Of a DNA stretch of 64,000 nucleotides, positions 28,655-38,474 are shown one piece after another. Origin of the DNA: Nitrososphaerota archaeon (lineage in GTDB: Archaea > Thermoproteota > Nitrososphaeria > Nitrososphaerales > Nitrosopumilaceae); assembly GCA_028867735.1 (NCBI GenBank), contig JAGWFW010000002.1, positions 17,952 to 81,951 on the forward strand. The letters run 5' to 3'. How positions within the stretch are numbered: the first letter of the stretch is position 1; each line of letters starts with the position of its first letter. The notes below the pieces were generated by a model. That model did no database searches and was not told where the DNA came from. It saw only the letters and a program-made list of their open reading frames with translations. The position numbers and the translations under genes were made by a program.

Positions 28655-28984
28655 TTGCAAAAACTCCAAAAGAAGGTAAAGTTACATTTTAAATTGCCAA
28701 TTTTCTATAATGATGGAAAACCAGTTGAACCGCAAAAATTAGCTAACGCCAAAAATTATTTTATTGATACTTATGGTGGTCTTACAGTGGATGGTGAATC
28801 CGAAGGATATTGGCAAGATCAAGGTGCATTGTTTAAAGATCAGATGCTAGAATATTCTGTTTTCATACCGCGGACTAAATTTAGTAAAATAAAGAATACG
28901 ATTCCAAAACAGATTGATAAATTCAGAAATCAGTTTAAACAGATTGAAATTTTCTGTTATTATCATAATGTAGTGTCTACTTAA
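28655..28984 (+). CDS. Hypothetical protein (pairs with the preceding small ORF)
   Basis: 109 aa TTG-started ORF: KVKLHFKLPIFYNDGKPVEPQKLANAKNYFIDTYGGLTVDGESEGYWQDQGALFKDQMLEYSVFIPRTKF. Confidence 0.5.
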   Translation: MQKLQKKVKLHFKLPIFYNDGKPVEPQKLANAKNYFIDTYGGLTVDGESEGYWQDQGALFKDQMLEYSVFIPRTKFSKIKNTIPKQIDKFRNQFKQIEIFCYYHNVVST

Positions 28985-29073
28985 TGATCTTTTCATATTT
29001 TTATAATATCTGACTCTTTTTACACGTATAAGATCAAAACGTTGATGCTAAACTAAAGTCAGAAAAGAACGTG

Positions 29074-29934
29074 TTAGTAACAGGATTGAGCATTCTCCCA
29101 CGAATATTCGAATAGCTTGCGCAGAGGCTCGTTCAAAGATCTAGAGTTTGACCACATTGCAAAGACACTATGTGACGGATGTGTGGCATTTCTCAAAAAC
29201 AGCATTATCTCATCACTGTCTTTAATCACAAAGCACTGGTTGTTGCTTTCCTCCTCTGGTATCAGCCTTATGTTTTTCTTGTCAATGTCGTTTAGAAAAT
29301 CAGGCAGTCTCAGGGCGGGAGAAATGATTATCCTGGCATCAATCAGTGAATTGAACATCATCTCAATGATTTCAGAGTGGTAAAATCTTGATATGTCCTT
29401 TTCGCTTCCAAAAATGATTACCTGCTCTCTTGCAGTTCTTATCATGTCTTTTATCTTGGAGTGAATCTGGCCTGTCCCTTCCATTGTCTGCAACTTGTCT
29501 TGTTTTATCTCTGTAGTTTCAACTGCAAACGTGGGTATCTCTTTCCAGAGATCTGCTACCTCCTTTTCCTGTCTTGCAAGAATGTTGAGATTTTCTTTCT
29601 CGGTATTGATTAGAGTGGACATGGCCTGTTCTATTGGCAGTGCCGCATATCTTGTTGGCGAAGAAAATTCTGCAGTCACAATCCCCTTGTTTTGTAACGT
29701 GTTGAGAATAAAATATGTCTCAGTTCTTGGCATTCCAAGAGATTTTACTACCTCTGGTGCAGTCTTTGCACCATACTTGCCCAGGTAAATGTATATCTTG
29801 GCTTGGTTCTGGGTCAGTCCGAACTTTACAATCTCGCTTTTTATTTTTTCTAGTTTCATCTTGTAGTCGTATAGGCTCGAGTCTTCGCCTGCGGCAAAAA
29901 TCCCAACCTGAAACTCTGTATCTATCTGCTCCAT
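29074..29934 (-). CDS. TrmB-family transcriptional regulator (paralog A)
   Basis: LEKIKSEIVKFGLTQNQAKIYIYLGKYGAKTAPEVVKSLGMPRTETYFILNTLQNKGIVTAEFSSPTRYAALPIEQAMSTLI. Confidence 0.85.
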   Translation of the reverse strand: MEQIDTEFQVGIFAAGEDSSLYDYKMKLEKIKSEIVKFGLTQNQAKIYIYLGKYGAKTAPEVVKSLGMPRTETYFILNTLQNKGIVTAEFSSPTRYAALPIEQAMSTLINTEKENLNILARQEKEVADLWKEIPTFAVETTEIKQDKLQTMEGTGQIHSKIKDMIRTAREQVIIFGSEKDISRFYHSEIIEMMFNSLIDARIIISPALRLPDFLNDIDKKNIRLIPEEESNNQCFVIKDSDEIMLFLRNATHPSHSVFAMWSNSRSLNEPLRKLFEYSWENAQSCY

Positions 29935-30072
29935 TTTCCCAACTGCTTGATATCAGATCTTGTCCAGATTATTATGAGTTTTGACTCAAACTGCGTCAAG
30001 TGGTGCCAATTATTCTGTTCAATGGAAAAATCTGATACGCTATTGCGCTTGGTTCTTAAATGAGACGTCCAA

Positions 30073-30777
30073 TTGTTCTTCGTGAAGTCATATTTTGTCA
30101 CGGGGACAGACACGGGCGTAGGCAAGACTGCGATAACTGCCGCAATTGCTTACTCTCTTAGAAAACGTGGCATTGATTTAGGGGTGATGAAGCCCATTGC
30201 TACAGGCGTTGCACAAAAAACCGGGCCGTTCAAGTCTGAAGACGTTGCATTACTGCATGATTCGTCACAGGTAAAAGACGATGAAAAAACCATAAACCCT
30301 GTATTTTTGCCCCTGCCTGTGTCCCCATACGACGCTTCAAAAATACTGGGCCTGAAAATCGACATGGGAATTGTATTTGAAAGATACGGATATCTTGTAA
30401 AATCGCACCAAATGGTGCTTGTGGAAGGAATCGGCGGGATAATGACTCCAATTGCAAAAGATTTCTTTGTTGCAGACATGATAAAACAGATGAGCATTGA
30501 AACAATAGTGGTGACACGCTCAACTCTTGGTACGATAAACCATACCGTCATGACAATTGAGATGTGCAGGAAATACGAGATTCCAGTCAAGGGGTTGATA
30601 ATTAATTACTTTGACGAGAACGGAACCCATGCTGAAAGAAACGCACCTTCTACCCTACACGAAGTCACAGGCCTGCCAATACTTGGCATAATTCCTTTTG
30701 TGAAGGACTATCAAAAACCTGAAGTAATGGCAAACATTGTAGAAAAAAACATAGACCTGAATGCGCTCATATCCTAA
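30073..30777 (+). CDS. bioD: Dethiobiotin synthetase
   Basis: SYFVTGTDTGVGKTAITAAIAYSLRKRGIDLGVMKPIATG; VLVEGIGGIMTPI; VTRSTLGTINHTVMTIEM. Confidence 0.95.
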   Translation: MFFVKSYFVTGTDTGVGKTAITAAIAYSLRKRGIDLGVMKPIATGVAQKTGPFKSEDVALLHDSSQVKDDEKTINPVFLPLPVSPYDASKILGLKIDMGIVFERYGYLVKSHQMVLVEGIGGIMTPIAKDFFVADMIKQMSIETIVVTRSTLGTINHTVMTIEMCRKYEIPVKGLIINYFDENGTHAERNAPSTLHEVTGLPILGIIPFVKDYQKPEVMANIVEKNIDLNALIS

Positions 30778-31312
30778 AGATCTTAAGTTTTGACTGTTTC
30801 TTGCCGGCTGTAAAGCTTATCAGGTCATTGATTATTTTTGCAAAGCTGAATTGTTCCTTGTCAAGCGTATACACCTTGGCATCCACCTGGATTGGCCCAT
30901 CAGCTACAACCCATATGTTGTCAGATTTTGGCTGGATTTTTTTTAGCCTGTCTATGTTTTCCTTTATTGCCTTCAGCTCGCCAGTCTTTGGGAAGTACAT
31001 GATGACTGCATCTTCCGGGTTTGTGGAAAGCGCTCTGGAGTCAGGTATGGCAATATCGATATCCACTGACTGGAAAGAGGTCTTTCTCTGACTTGGGATC
31101 ATTGCTATGGTTAACAGGTAATGGGTCAGCCCCTCTGCAAGAGTGCCTAGCGCGGACTGTCTGTTTCCTTCAACCCCGTCTAGGTGGGATAAGCAATGTC
31201 TGAAAATCGTGCTTATCGCATCTGTGCTTTCGCCTTGGGCTATGTCTGAAAGTATTCTTTTTTCCTGATACTCGGAAATTGCCTGATATAAAATGTCTTT
31301 AATTTCCAACAT
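30767..31312 (-). CDS. Conserved-looking hypothetical protein
   Basis: 181 aa ORF: MLEIKDILYQAISEYQEKRILSDIAQGESTDAISTIFRHCLSHLDGVEGNRQSALGTLAEGLTHYLL. Confidence 0.7.
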   Translation of the reverse strand: MLEIKDILYQAISEYQEKRILSDIAQGESTDAISTIFRHCLSHLDGVEGNRQSALGTLAEGLTHYLLTIAMIPSQRKTSFQSVDIDIAIPDSRALSTNPEDAVIMYFPKTGELKAIKENIDRLKKIQPKSDNIWVVADGPIQVDAKVYTLDKEQFSFAKIINDLISFTAGKKQSKLKIFRI

Positions 31313-31482
31313 TTCTTCCTGATTTTTCGTATAATTAAAACCAGTCGCAAAAAACCATGTTGATCAGGTTGCATATACCGAAATTGAAGTATCTGTTTGA
31401 ACAGAGTTTATACGACATTAAATTCTCTTAAACTTCGTCTGCTTGCCTTAATCTTTAATTATAAAACCTTAACGTAAAAAGC

Positions 31483-31894
31483 ATGACTGATCTTACTGAA
31501 GAACTAATAATTGAAATTAACAAGGGCATAATACAAGAATGGTTAGAACAAAATCCAACCGCATTTGAAGCAGTAAATGTTAATCACGACAAACTAAAGG
31601 AGATTTTAACAACAGTAAACAAACAAGAAAATCTCATTATGAAAGCAGCATACTTGCTTGGTGGCATATATCGTGGTCACAACCATTTAGTGGTGGTAAT
31701 AAGAGAACTGCATTTGTATGTGCAGATACACCATTCTACGCCTAAACGGGTTTAGACTTTCTATCGAGAGCAAAAATGAGCAAGAATATCTTCGAAAGTT
31801 ACTCTTAGAGATTCAGGATGAGAGGTCCAAGTTAAACGAGGATGTAATGGCTAAAATAATTTTATATGTATCGAAGAGGATTAGAAAGACATGA
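31483..31894 (+). pseudogene. Fic/Doc-like protein, two frameshifts
   Basis: Frame 1 to ...LLGGIYRGHNH, then frame 2 FSGGNKRTAFVCADT, then frame 3 ILRLNGFRLSIESKNEQEYLRKLLLEIQDERSKLNEDVMAKIILYVSKRIRKT*. The reconstructed motif HNHFSGGNKRTA matches the Fic/Doc HxFxxxNKRTA pattern. Confidence 0.8.
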
Positions 31895-32118
31895 TGAGCC
31901 AAGAGATATCCCAGGTAGTGAAGAAGAGCATGAAAGATAATCATGATTTACTTACTGCTCTTGGTAATGAAAAACCAGTTCAACTAAGTCTTACCCCAAA
32001 AGAAGAAACAATCTTATCATCAATATTGGACTTGCTCCCAAAATCAACAGAAGGTAAATTAATTTTAGCAGGCTTGGTTGCTTTAGTTGCGTGGGATTTA
32101 CTTCGTAGAAGAGATTAG
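31891..32118 (+). CDS. Small hypothetical protein with C-terminal hydrophobic segment
   Basis: MMSQEISQVVKKSMKDNHDLLTALGNEKPVQLSLTPKEETILSSILDLLPKSTEGKLILAGLVALVAWDLLRRRD. Confidence 0.5.
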   Translation: MMSQEISQVVKKSMKDNHDLLTALGNEKPVQLSLTPKEETILSSILDLLPKSTEGKLILAGLVALVAWDLLRRRD

Positions 32119-32174
32119 ATCAGGAAAAAAAGTTTTCAGAATATACTCTTCATTCAAAATTCAAACCATAAATA

Positions 32175-32606
32175 ACAGACGAGCGATCCCACGATGCACA
32201 ACATCTGCCATCGCTTGTAGACCGGGCGTCGCGTCATGGCAGGGTGACAAAGGCCCTTGCCGATCCCGCATACGATTCCAAGAACAACTTCTCCTATCTG
32301 TATAACAATGATATCGTTCCAGCAATCAAGGTGCGAAAGAACTCGTCTGGCAGGTCGTGTGGGTGCTATCCAAGGAAGGTATCTGTGATATCGCAGATTG
32401 GAAACTACGATTACTGGAAAGGTAGCGTAAGCTATGGAAAACGGTGGATTGTAGAATCTGTCTTTTCTGTACTAAGGAGAATATTTGGAGAGCATGTGAT
32501 GGCGCACAAACGGCAGAACATGGTAAAGGAACTGGAATTGAAGATGGTACTGTATACCAATTTGTGTCAGCGTAGGAGGAAATTATCGTATGCACGTAAC
32601 ATGTAA
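32175..32606 (+). mobile_element. DDE transposase C-terminal remnant (IS4/IS5-like)
   Basis: TDERSHDAQHLPSLVDRASRHGRVTKALADPAYDSKNNFSYL...YGKRWIVESVFSVLRRIFGEHVMAHKRQNMVKELELKMVLYTNL: D and E catalytic contexts. The 5' half is missing. Confidence 0.75.
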
Positions 32607-32669
32607 TCTAGTTGTGCGACAGAGCATGGAACACTAAAACATTATTAGACCTAAAACCCAACCATAACT

Positions 32670-32897
32670 ATGGCAATAAAGGGCATAGTCAAAGAACTTG
32701 AAACCTTCCTTTTGCCACAACTCAACGAGATTAAGGGCGAGATTAAAGCCCTGCGTGGTGAGTTCGCCGGCGAACTCAAAGCCATCAACACACGGATAGA
32801 CAGCATAGAACGGGAACTCAAAGACCTCAAAGAAAGCCTAAACGTCATTCAAAGACTTACCATAGTAGAACAAAAATTAAAAGACCTTAAAGGTTAA
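32670..32897 (+). CDS. Small coiled-coil protein (MAIKG family, copy 1)
   Basis: MAIKGIVKELETFLLPQLNEIKGEIKALRGEFAGELKAINTRIDSIERELKDLKE; shares N-terminus and upstream sequence with the 48887-49207 gene. Confidence 0.65.
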   Translation: MAIKGIVKELETFLLPQLNEIKGEIKALRGEFAGELKAINTRIDSIERELKDLKESLNVIQRLTIVEQKLKDLKG

Positions 32898-33026
32898 GCG
32901 AGCCTCCACCTTACACTCCCTCGCTCTCGCTACCGCTCGTGGCTTACGCCACCGCTCAGTCGCTAATCGGCTACGGCTCACCTTTTGGGATTGCAAGAAG
33001 CAGATGCTAAAGCGTTGGGTAATGTT

Positions 33027-33176
33027 TTAGTGCAGGATCGTGGGTCTACTTCCTCTCAATCTCTTTAATTTTTCATCTGCATCTTCATCGTTATCATTTG
33101 TACCATCAACCAGCCCAAAAAAGAAATTCAACAATCTATCAATCATCATTTCACCCTGTGCTTGAAGAATGTCCAT
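33027..33176 (-). CDS. Small acidic-tailed hypothetical protein
   Basis: Minus-strand frame MDILQAQGEMMIDRLLNFFFGLVDGTNDNDEDADEKLKRLRGSRPTILH*. Not in the ORF track. Confidence 0.4.
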   Translation of the reverse strand: MDILQAQGEMMIDRLLNFFFGLVDGTNDNDEDADEKLKRLRGSRPTILH

Positions 33177-33456
33177 AAAAGACCTTCAAAGAATGTAATT
33201 ACGCTTATTCACTCCCATGTGGTCGCAATAGCGAGATACTCCACAACTTCGGATATGCTAAGTTCTCCTGCCAAGAAAAGAACCATGGCGACCCCACCAA
33301 AAAAGAAAAGCCCCAGTAATAACCACGATCTGAATTACCACAAGGGCATACTTTACACGCTTTACGTATCGCATCGCTCATTTTTCTACTTCTTTTTCTG
33401 CATCTGAGCAAAATCTACAATTCTTCCAGATACGCCAACAACGGCAGAAGTGTGGT

Positions 33457-34308
33457 TTAGTATACGTTCTCTGAATTTGTCCAGCACAGCTCAAACAGCA
33501 TGTGCATGGAGGCAATCAGTGAAGGTGAATCTGCCCACATGGCAAAAACGTTGTGCGAAGGGTGATCGGAATTTCTGAGGAAGAACAGGACCTCGTCAGA
33601 GTCGCGAATCAGAAAACACAGGTTTCCCCATCTATTGCCTGGCATTATCCTTATCTTGTTTCTGTCTATTTGTTTTGCATGCTCTGGCATTCTCTGGGTG
33701 GGAGAAATTATCACCTTGAAATCTGCAGCCGAGCTTGATAATAATTCAAGAAAATCCGCATAATAAAATCTTGCGAAGTCCTTTTCAGTGCAAAAAAGAA
33801 ATATTTCCTCCCGCGTCTGGCCTATCATGTTTTTGATCTTGCTGTTGATTTGCGGTGTACCCTGAAGCATCTGCATCTTTTCTTTTCTTGTCTCGCTTGT
33901 CTCCACTATGAAAGCTGGAATGCCGTTCCATAATTCGGTCAGTTCCTGCTCCTGCATTGCCAGGATCTTAACTTTTTCCTGCTCGGATTTTACAAGCGTC
34001 ACAATTGCATCACCAATTGGCAGTGTAGAATATCGTACGGGCGTGGAAAATTCCGCAGTTACAATCCCCTTGTTTTGTAACGTATTGATGATAAAATATG
34101 TCTCAGTCCTTGGTATGTCAAGCGCCTTTGATGTCTCAGGCGCGCTCTTTGGGCCGTATTTGCCAAGATAGATGAATACCTTGGCCTGGTTCTGGCTCAG
34201 GCCAAACTTTAGAAGCTCTCCCTTCACCTGCTCCATCTTTGCTTTGTACGGGTATAGTTTGGATTCCGAATCGGAGAGAAAGACTGATGTTATTTCTTGG
34301 TCCTGCAA
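33457..34308 (-). CDS. TrmB-family transcriptional regulator (paralog B)
   Basis: MEQVKGELLKFGLSQNQAKVFIYLGKYGPKSAPETSKALDIPRTETYFIINTLQNKGIVTAEFSTPVRYSTLPIGDAI; close similarity to paralog A. Confidence 0.85.
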   Translation of the reverse strand: MQDQEITSVFLSDSESKLYPYKAKMEQVKGELLKFGLSQNQAKVFIYLGKYGPKSAPETSKALDIPRTETYFIINTLQNKGIVTAEFSTPVRYSTLPIGDAIVTLVKSEQEKVKILAMQEQELTELWNGIPAFIVETSETRKEKMQMLQGTPQINSKIKNMIGQTREEIFLFCTEKDFARFYYADFLELLSSSAADFKVIISPTQRMPEHAKQIDRNKIRIMPGNRWGNLCFLIRDSDEVLFFLRNSDHPSHNVFAMWADSPSLIASMHMLFELCWTNSENVY

Positions 34309-34507
34309 CTAGTAAGTGGATCTGATACTGTAATATAACAAGCAGGATGGATTCATCAGTAAGCGTTCTCAGAAAAACTTAAAACAAATGAACAGTGTTT
34401 GCCTGTGTTTGTGTCTTGCTTGTGGAAATTCCACTGCATCTAAGATTAGTGCTTTTACAAAAAACATGAAAAGTATGTTGAGTTTTTGCAGTGGAGGTAT
34501 TCTGTCT

Positions 34508-34732
34508 TTAATCCGAGGTGCGATTGATTCTTTCAGCCAGCGTCAGCTTTGCGTTGGCAATGTCCCATAACGTGTTTTCAATTCTGGCCAGGTGCTCGTT
34601 TATCCCTTTTATGTCGCTTTTCAGAGAACGCAGCTTGATTGCCTCGACTTCAAGTGTTATGTCTGAAAGATATTCTGTAAATGCTTCAGAAAATGAGATG
34701 CCTTTTTGATTGAGTGCAAGTTCGCGAACCAT
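34508..34732 (-). CDS. Small hypothetical protein
   Basis: 74 aa ORF MVRELALNQKGISFSEAFTEYLSDITLEVEAIKLRSLKSDIKGINEHLARIENTLWDIANAKLTLAERINRTSD. Confidence 0.5.
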   Translation of the reverse strand: MVRELALNQKGISFSEAFTEYLSDITLEVEAIKLRSLKSDIKGINEHLARIENTLWDIANAKLTLAERINRTSD

Positions 34733-34883
34733 TTCTCTACTGGTGTATACGTTCTGTGATGTATAAAAATACCATCTGCCACTAGTGGAAATGAGAATGG
34801 CATCTGATCCACTTTTGATGGCAAATTCTCCTTTTTTGGAAAACGGTTATGGATTTTGTTAACCTAAAATTTTTCTAAAACCT

Positions 34884-35675
34884 TCAATCTAAGAATCTTC
34901 TGAAACTATCGTACTCGTTTTGAGTAAGATCACTTTTTCCCTTGGAGCCTAACGTCTCTTTCATCTTTTCAAATTTTTCTGCAAGCAGTGACAGGTCTAT
35001 CGGATGTCCTGTCTCATCGTTTTTCAAATCGATGTAATGTTTTACTCTCTCTTCGAATCTGTCCGGGGTGATCTCTTTGATCAAGACCTCGCCGGTAGTT
35101 ATGATTTTTGCCATGCGTTCTCTTTCTTTTTGTTCCAAGTTCTTTTTTTCATCCTCGATTGTCTGTCTGTGGTTTTCATAACCAGTCTTGATGTCTTTAA
35201 GCTGGGTCTCTAGTTTTGTAAGAACATCCTTTACCATTTCAGAAGACACCTGTTTGCCATCTTGAACCGTTTCTGTATTTTTCATCTCTGTGTTTTTCTG
35301 GTGTGAGCCTGATTCATCAGATGATTGGTCTGCAACCACTTTTAAGATAACTGGTTTTGAAACCTTTTTTGCCACCAGTCCAAATCCTACAAAACCGATT
35401 CCAGCCAAGGTCAGTCCTATTAACAAATACTGGCTGGCAGATATTATGACGCTGAGATGCGGGTATCCCATCTGGTGTAGCATTGTCACACTACTTAGAG
35501 AATTGCCTCCCGTTATAGAGGCAACAAAACTGTGTGCCGTTTGAGACAGAAAACTCGGTGCATAAAAATATGATATGATTGAAAAAATCACAAGTATGGT
35601 GCCTCCAATTGTCCACCAGAGTCTCATTATATGATCGACTGGAAGAAAATTAATATCAACTTGTTTGTAACACAA
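34884..35675 (-). CDS. Membrane protein with cytoplasmic coiled coil
   Basis: Two hydrophobic segments (LWWTIGGTILVIFSIISYFY; LLIGLTLAGIGFVGFGLVA), then a long charged helical region. Confidence 0.65.
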   Translation of the reverse strand: MCYKQVDINFLPVDHIMRLWWTIGGTILVIFSIISYFYAPSFLSQTAHSFVASITGGNSLSSVTMLHQMGYPHLSVIISASQYLLIGLTLAGIGFVGFGLVAKKVSKPVILKVVADQSSDESGSHQKNTEMKNTETVQDGKQVSSEMVKDVLTKLETQLKDIKTGYENHRQTIEDEKKNLEQKERERMAKIITTGEVLIKEITPDRFEERVKHYIDLKNDETGHPIDLSLLAEKFEKMKETLGSKGKSDLTQNEYDSFRRFLD

Positions 35676-35833
35676 AGTGACATATTGTTCTACAAATGAA
35701 ACCTCTTTTCATACTGGCATGCCAGGTCTCCACAAGGTGTCTTTTCATCGCACAAATATCTTGGATGCTATTGTGTGTCTTGATAGGAGAAAACTAGCTT
35801 ATAATGCAGCCATAAAACGATTTGCATGCAAAA

Positions 35834-36370
35834 TCAAATTTGGATTTCACTTGGATGTTCTATGCCAATTTTGAACACAGACCTGTATGCGAACTTGGTG
35901 TGTGGGGACGATGGTTTTGTAAATGCCATGTCTAGGAGCAAGTCGCGGCCAAGAAAAGCCGTGCAGCCAAGGTCTTTTTTTACTCCCCTTGAAACAAGAC
36001 CGTCTACTGATTCTTTGATTTTTCCAAGTTTTTCCATTCGTGATTTTGCGTCTTCGAGGGCCTTGAAGCAAATCTCGAGTTCTCCCCTCAGCCCTATTCC
36101 GTCATAGATGAAGACTCCGCCCATGTCATGCCAGCTGCCTTTCTGGTCCTTCTTTTTTACCTGCTTTTTTTTCTTGGGGTCTGCAGGCTCGGCAATCTTT
36201 TCCCTGAGGTCGGAAAGATCTGATTCGTTGGACGAATCGTTTATTCTCAGTTTTTCTCCGATTGTCTTGGAATACTCCTCTAATCTGCGCTTTAGCTCCT
36301 CCAGATCCTTTTCTAGCGACGACTTGAACGCCATGATGTTGCGAAATGACACTAGTTTTCCTTCTTCCAT
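35834..36370 (-). CDS. Hypothetical protein, coiled-coil N-terminus
   Basis: 178 aa ORF: FKSSLEKDLEELKRRLEEYSKTIGEKLR...KGSWHDMGGVFIYDGIGLRGELEICFKALEDAK. Confidence 0.6.
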   Translation of the reverse strand: MEEGKLVSFRNIMAFKSSLEKDLEELKRRLEEYSKTIGEKLRINDSSNESDLSDLREKIAEPADPKKKKQVKKKDQKGSWHDMGGVFIYDGIGLRGELEICFKALEDAKSRMEKLGKIKESVDGLVSRGVKKDLGCTAFLGRDLLLDMAFTKPSSPHTKFAYRSVFKIGIEHPSEIQI

Positions 36371-36372
36371 GT

Positions 36373-36873
36373 CTAGCTGCCTGCCTTTTCAAAGTGTAGA
36401 GACTCGTTTCCTATCAGCATCTCCTCTGCGTTGGTTCCGGGAAGTCGCTTTAGTGCCTTGGTGCTTTCCCGCAGGAATGATATCTTCTTGCTCTTTGAGA
36501 TTCTGTCTGACCTTGTCAGGCCTATTACCTGGGGAATCGCATACTGTAGGACTTTGGATGCTTCGTCCAGTGTGAGCTGATCAAATCTCTTTTGCTCTGA
36601 TTTGTAATCGGGTTTTATTATTACGATGTCAAGGACGGGGGTTAGCGTGGCCCTTGAGTTTTCTGGAAGGTTTAGGATTCTTGGATCTAAATCAATGGAA
36701 AAACCGAGATACGCGGTGATTATCTTGAGTGAGTTGTACAGGTCGTCTGTCACGTTGGACTTTTCCTTTTCCAGCTCGTATACCTGTACTGCCTCGTCGA
36801 CTAGCTCCTCCATGGACTTTACTGCAGACGCTAGGTCGTCATCGCTTACATTAGCTTCCGTTGACATTATCAA
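36373..36873 (-). CDS. Hypothetical protein
   Basis: 166 aa ORF adjacent to 35834-36370 on the same strand. Confidence 0.6.
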   Translation of the reverse strand: MIMSTEANVSDDDLASAVKSMEELVDEAVQVYELEKEKSNVTDDLYNSLKIITAYLGFSIDLDPRILNLPENSRATLTPVLDIVIIKPDYKSEQKRFDQLTLDEASKVLQYAIPQVIGLTRSDRISKSKKISFLRESTKALKRLPGTNAEEMLIGNESLHFEKAGS

Positions 36874-37136
36874 AAAATGGGCTTTTTTGAATAAAGAAGA
36901 TGTGTATGTAACTTGGAATTACAATCAAATTGACATAATTCTGATATCAATCTGAAAAATTTGCTACAAAAGGAAGATTTTGTCCATGTGGAAGATCGAA
37001 TCTAGTGTTAGAATTGTGAGATTTACCAAAAAGCAGTGTGAAAGCAGAACTGGTCTTCCAAGCTGTAAAAAAGAATAGTGTGAATTAGTACTTGCCGAAC
37101 GGTCATGGTGACGCAGTACAACACTGGCCGATTAAT

Positions 37137-38474
37137 CTAAGGCGTTGTAATTCCTATGAACGGGATCGTCTGGGCGTAACCTGTTCCTCCCACGCCGTAT
37201 TTGTTGTTAGAAAAACTGCCAGTTATGACTACAAAACCAATGTAATCGCTACCAGAAGCTAACTGGTTAAAATTAGAATTGTTCGGACCTGTAGCAGCGA
37301 AGAAAACCGTAGTCGTCTTATTATATGGAAGTGATAGGCAGTAGTCTCCATTACTACAACTACTTCCATATGATGTATCTGACAGGCTGGGTGAAGGACC
37401 TGGTTTAATAGTCCCAACTATCGAGAATGGTTGATTGTTTTTCTGAGCGTTTCCTGGATATTCTACAACAAAAAAGAAGATCTCACTATGTTGAGAAAGC
37501 CATAATGTAGTACCTCCGCCAGTTGAGTTGTTATTAGTCATATTGAGGTAAAAACCTGTGTTTGTGTTCCCATTCAAGGTCCAACCACTTTGCCAGTTGT
37601 TTCCTTGCGTCCACCTGAATGATTCGTATTCTAGCGTAACTAATCCGGCTGCGGAAGCAATAGCGCTATTAATGGAGTTCTGACTGACAGATACAGCTGC
37701 TACCGCCACAGTGGCCTGAACGGACTGTCCTGGATATCCATTTTTGAGCTGTGCCTGATATGCGCAATTCGTATTTGTCGCACCCGTGATGGTTATTGGC
37801 CATGAAAATACTACGCTTCCTCCAGGGGACAAGGTACCAATTTTTGCGGGTGATACCGTGCCTAGATTGCAGCTAGTGGCATTACTTGATACAAGGGAGG
37901 GCGTCTGCGGACTAACGTTGATCAACGTCCCAGTACTGTTGTTTGTCACAATCAAAACCAATTGAGACTTGAAGCCACTTGGAACCGTTGGAGGCATAGC
38001 CATAAGCTGCAGGTTTAGAGGTGCGGTATTCGGGGAGTTGACAAAGAATTGTTGAAAATTTCCTCTTGATGTTACCAATTTGACATTGTAGGAATTTGAT
38101 TGATTAACAAACACGGGTATGTTCTGTCCTATGTTTGTCAGCACCCCGCCTGGTGCGACAAAATTGTTTGTTGGAACATAACTGTTCACCCAATCAGTTG
38201 TCGTTGTATTTTGAATCCACATTTTTGTAAACTGGATTGGAAGGCTGCCTGTATTTGCAACTGTTACGTCGAGCTTCCCATTAGGAACCGTCACGCTTGA
38301 GATCTGGAATTTTTCCTTGTCCACATCGGTCAGCTGCTGGTTTTTTACAAGAACAGACTGGTTAAAGTTGTTTAGGATTCCCATGCTGTATGAGATGTAT
38401 GCTATGGTGGTTGTCAGCGCAATTATGGCAAAAACCATTCCAACTACGCTAGCAATTCCTCGTCTTGTTCTCAT
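37137..38474 (-). CDS. Type IV pilin-like/archaellin-like surface protein, large
   Basis: Class III signal MRTRRGIASVVGMVFAIIALTTTIAYISYSMGIL, then Asn/Thr/Ser-rich beta ectodomain. Confidence 0.75.
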   Translation of the reverse strand: MRTRRGIASVVGMVFAIIALTTTIAYISYSMGILNNFNQSVLVKNQQLTDVDKEKFQISSVTVPNGKLDVTVANTGSLPIQFTKMWIQNTTTTDWVNSYVPTNNFVAPGGVLTNIGQNIPVFVNQSNSYNVKLVTSRGNFQQFFVNSPNTAPLNLQLMAMPPTVPSGFKSQLVLIVTNNSTGTLINVSPQTPSLVSSNATSCNLGTVSPAKIGTLSPGGSVVFSWPITITGATNTNCAYQAQLKNGYPGQSVQATVAVAAVSVSQNSINSAIASAAGLVTLEYESFRWTQGNNWQSGWTLNGNTNTGFYLNMTNNNSTGGGTTLWLSQHSEIFFFVVEYPGNAQKNNQPFSIVGTIKPGPSPSLSDTSYGSSCSNGDYCLSLPYNKTTTVFFAATGPNNSNFNQLASGSDYIGFVVITGSFSNNKYGVGGTGYAQTIPFIGITTP

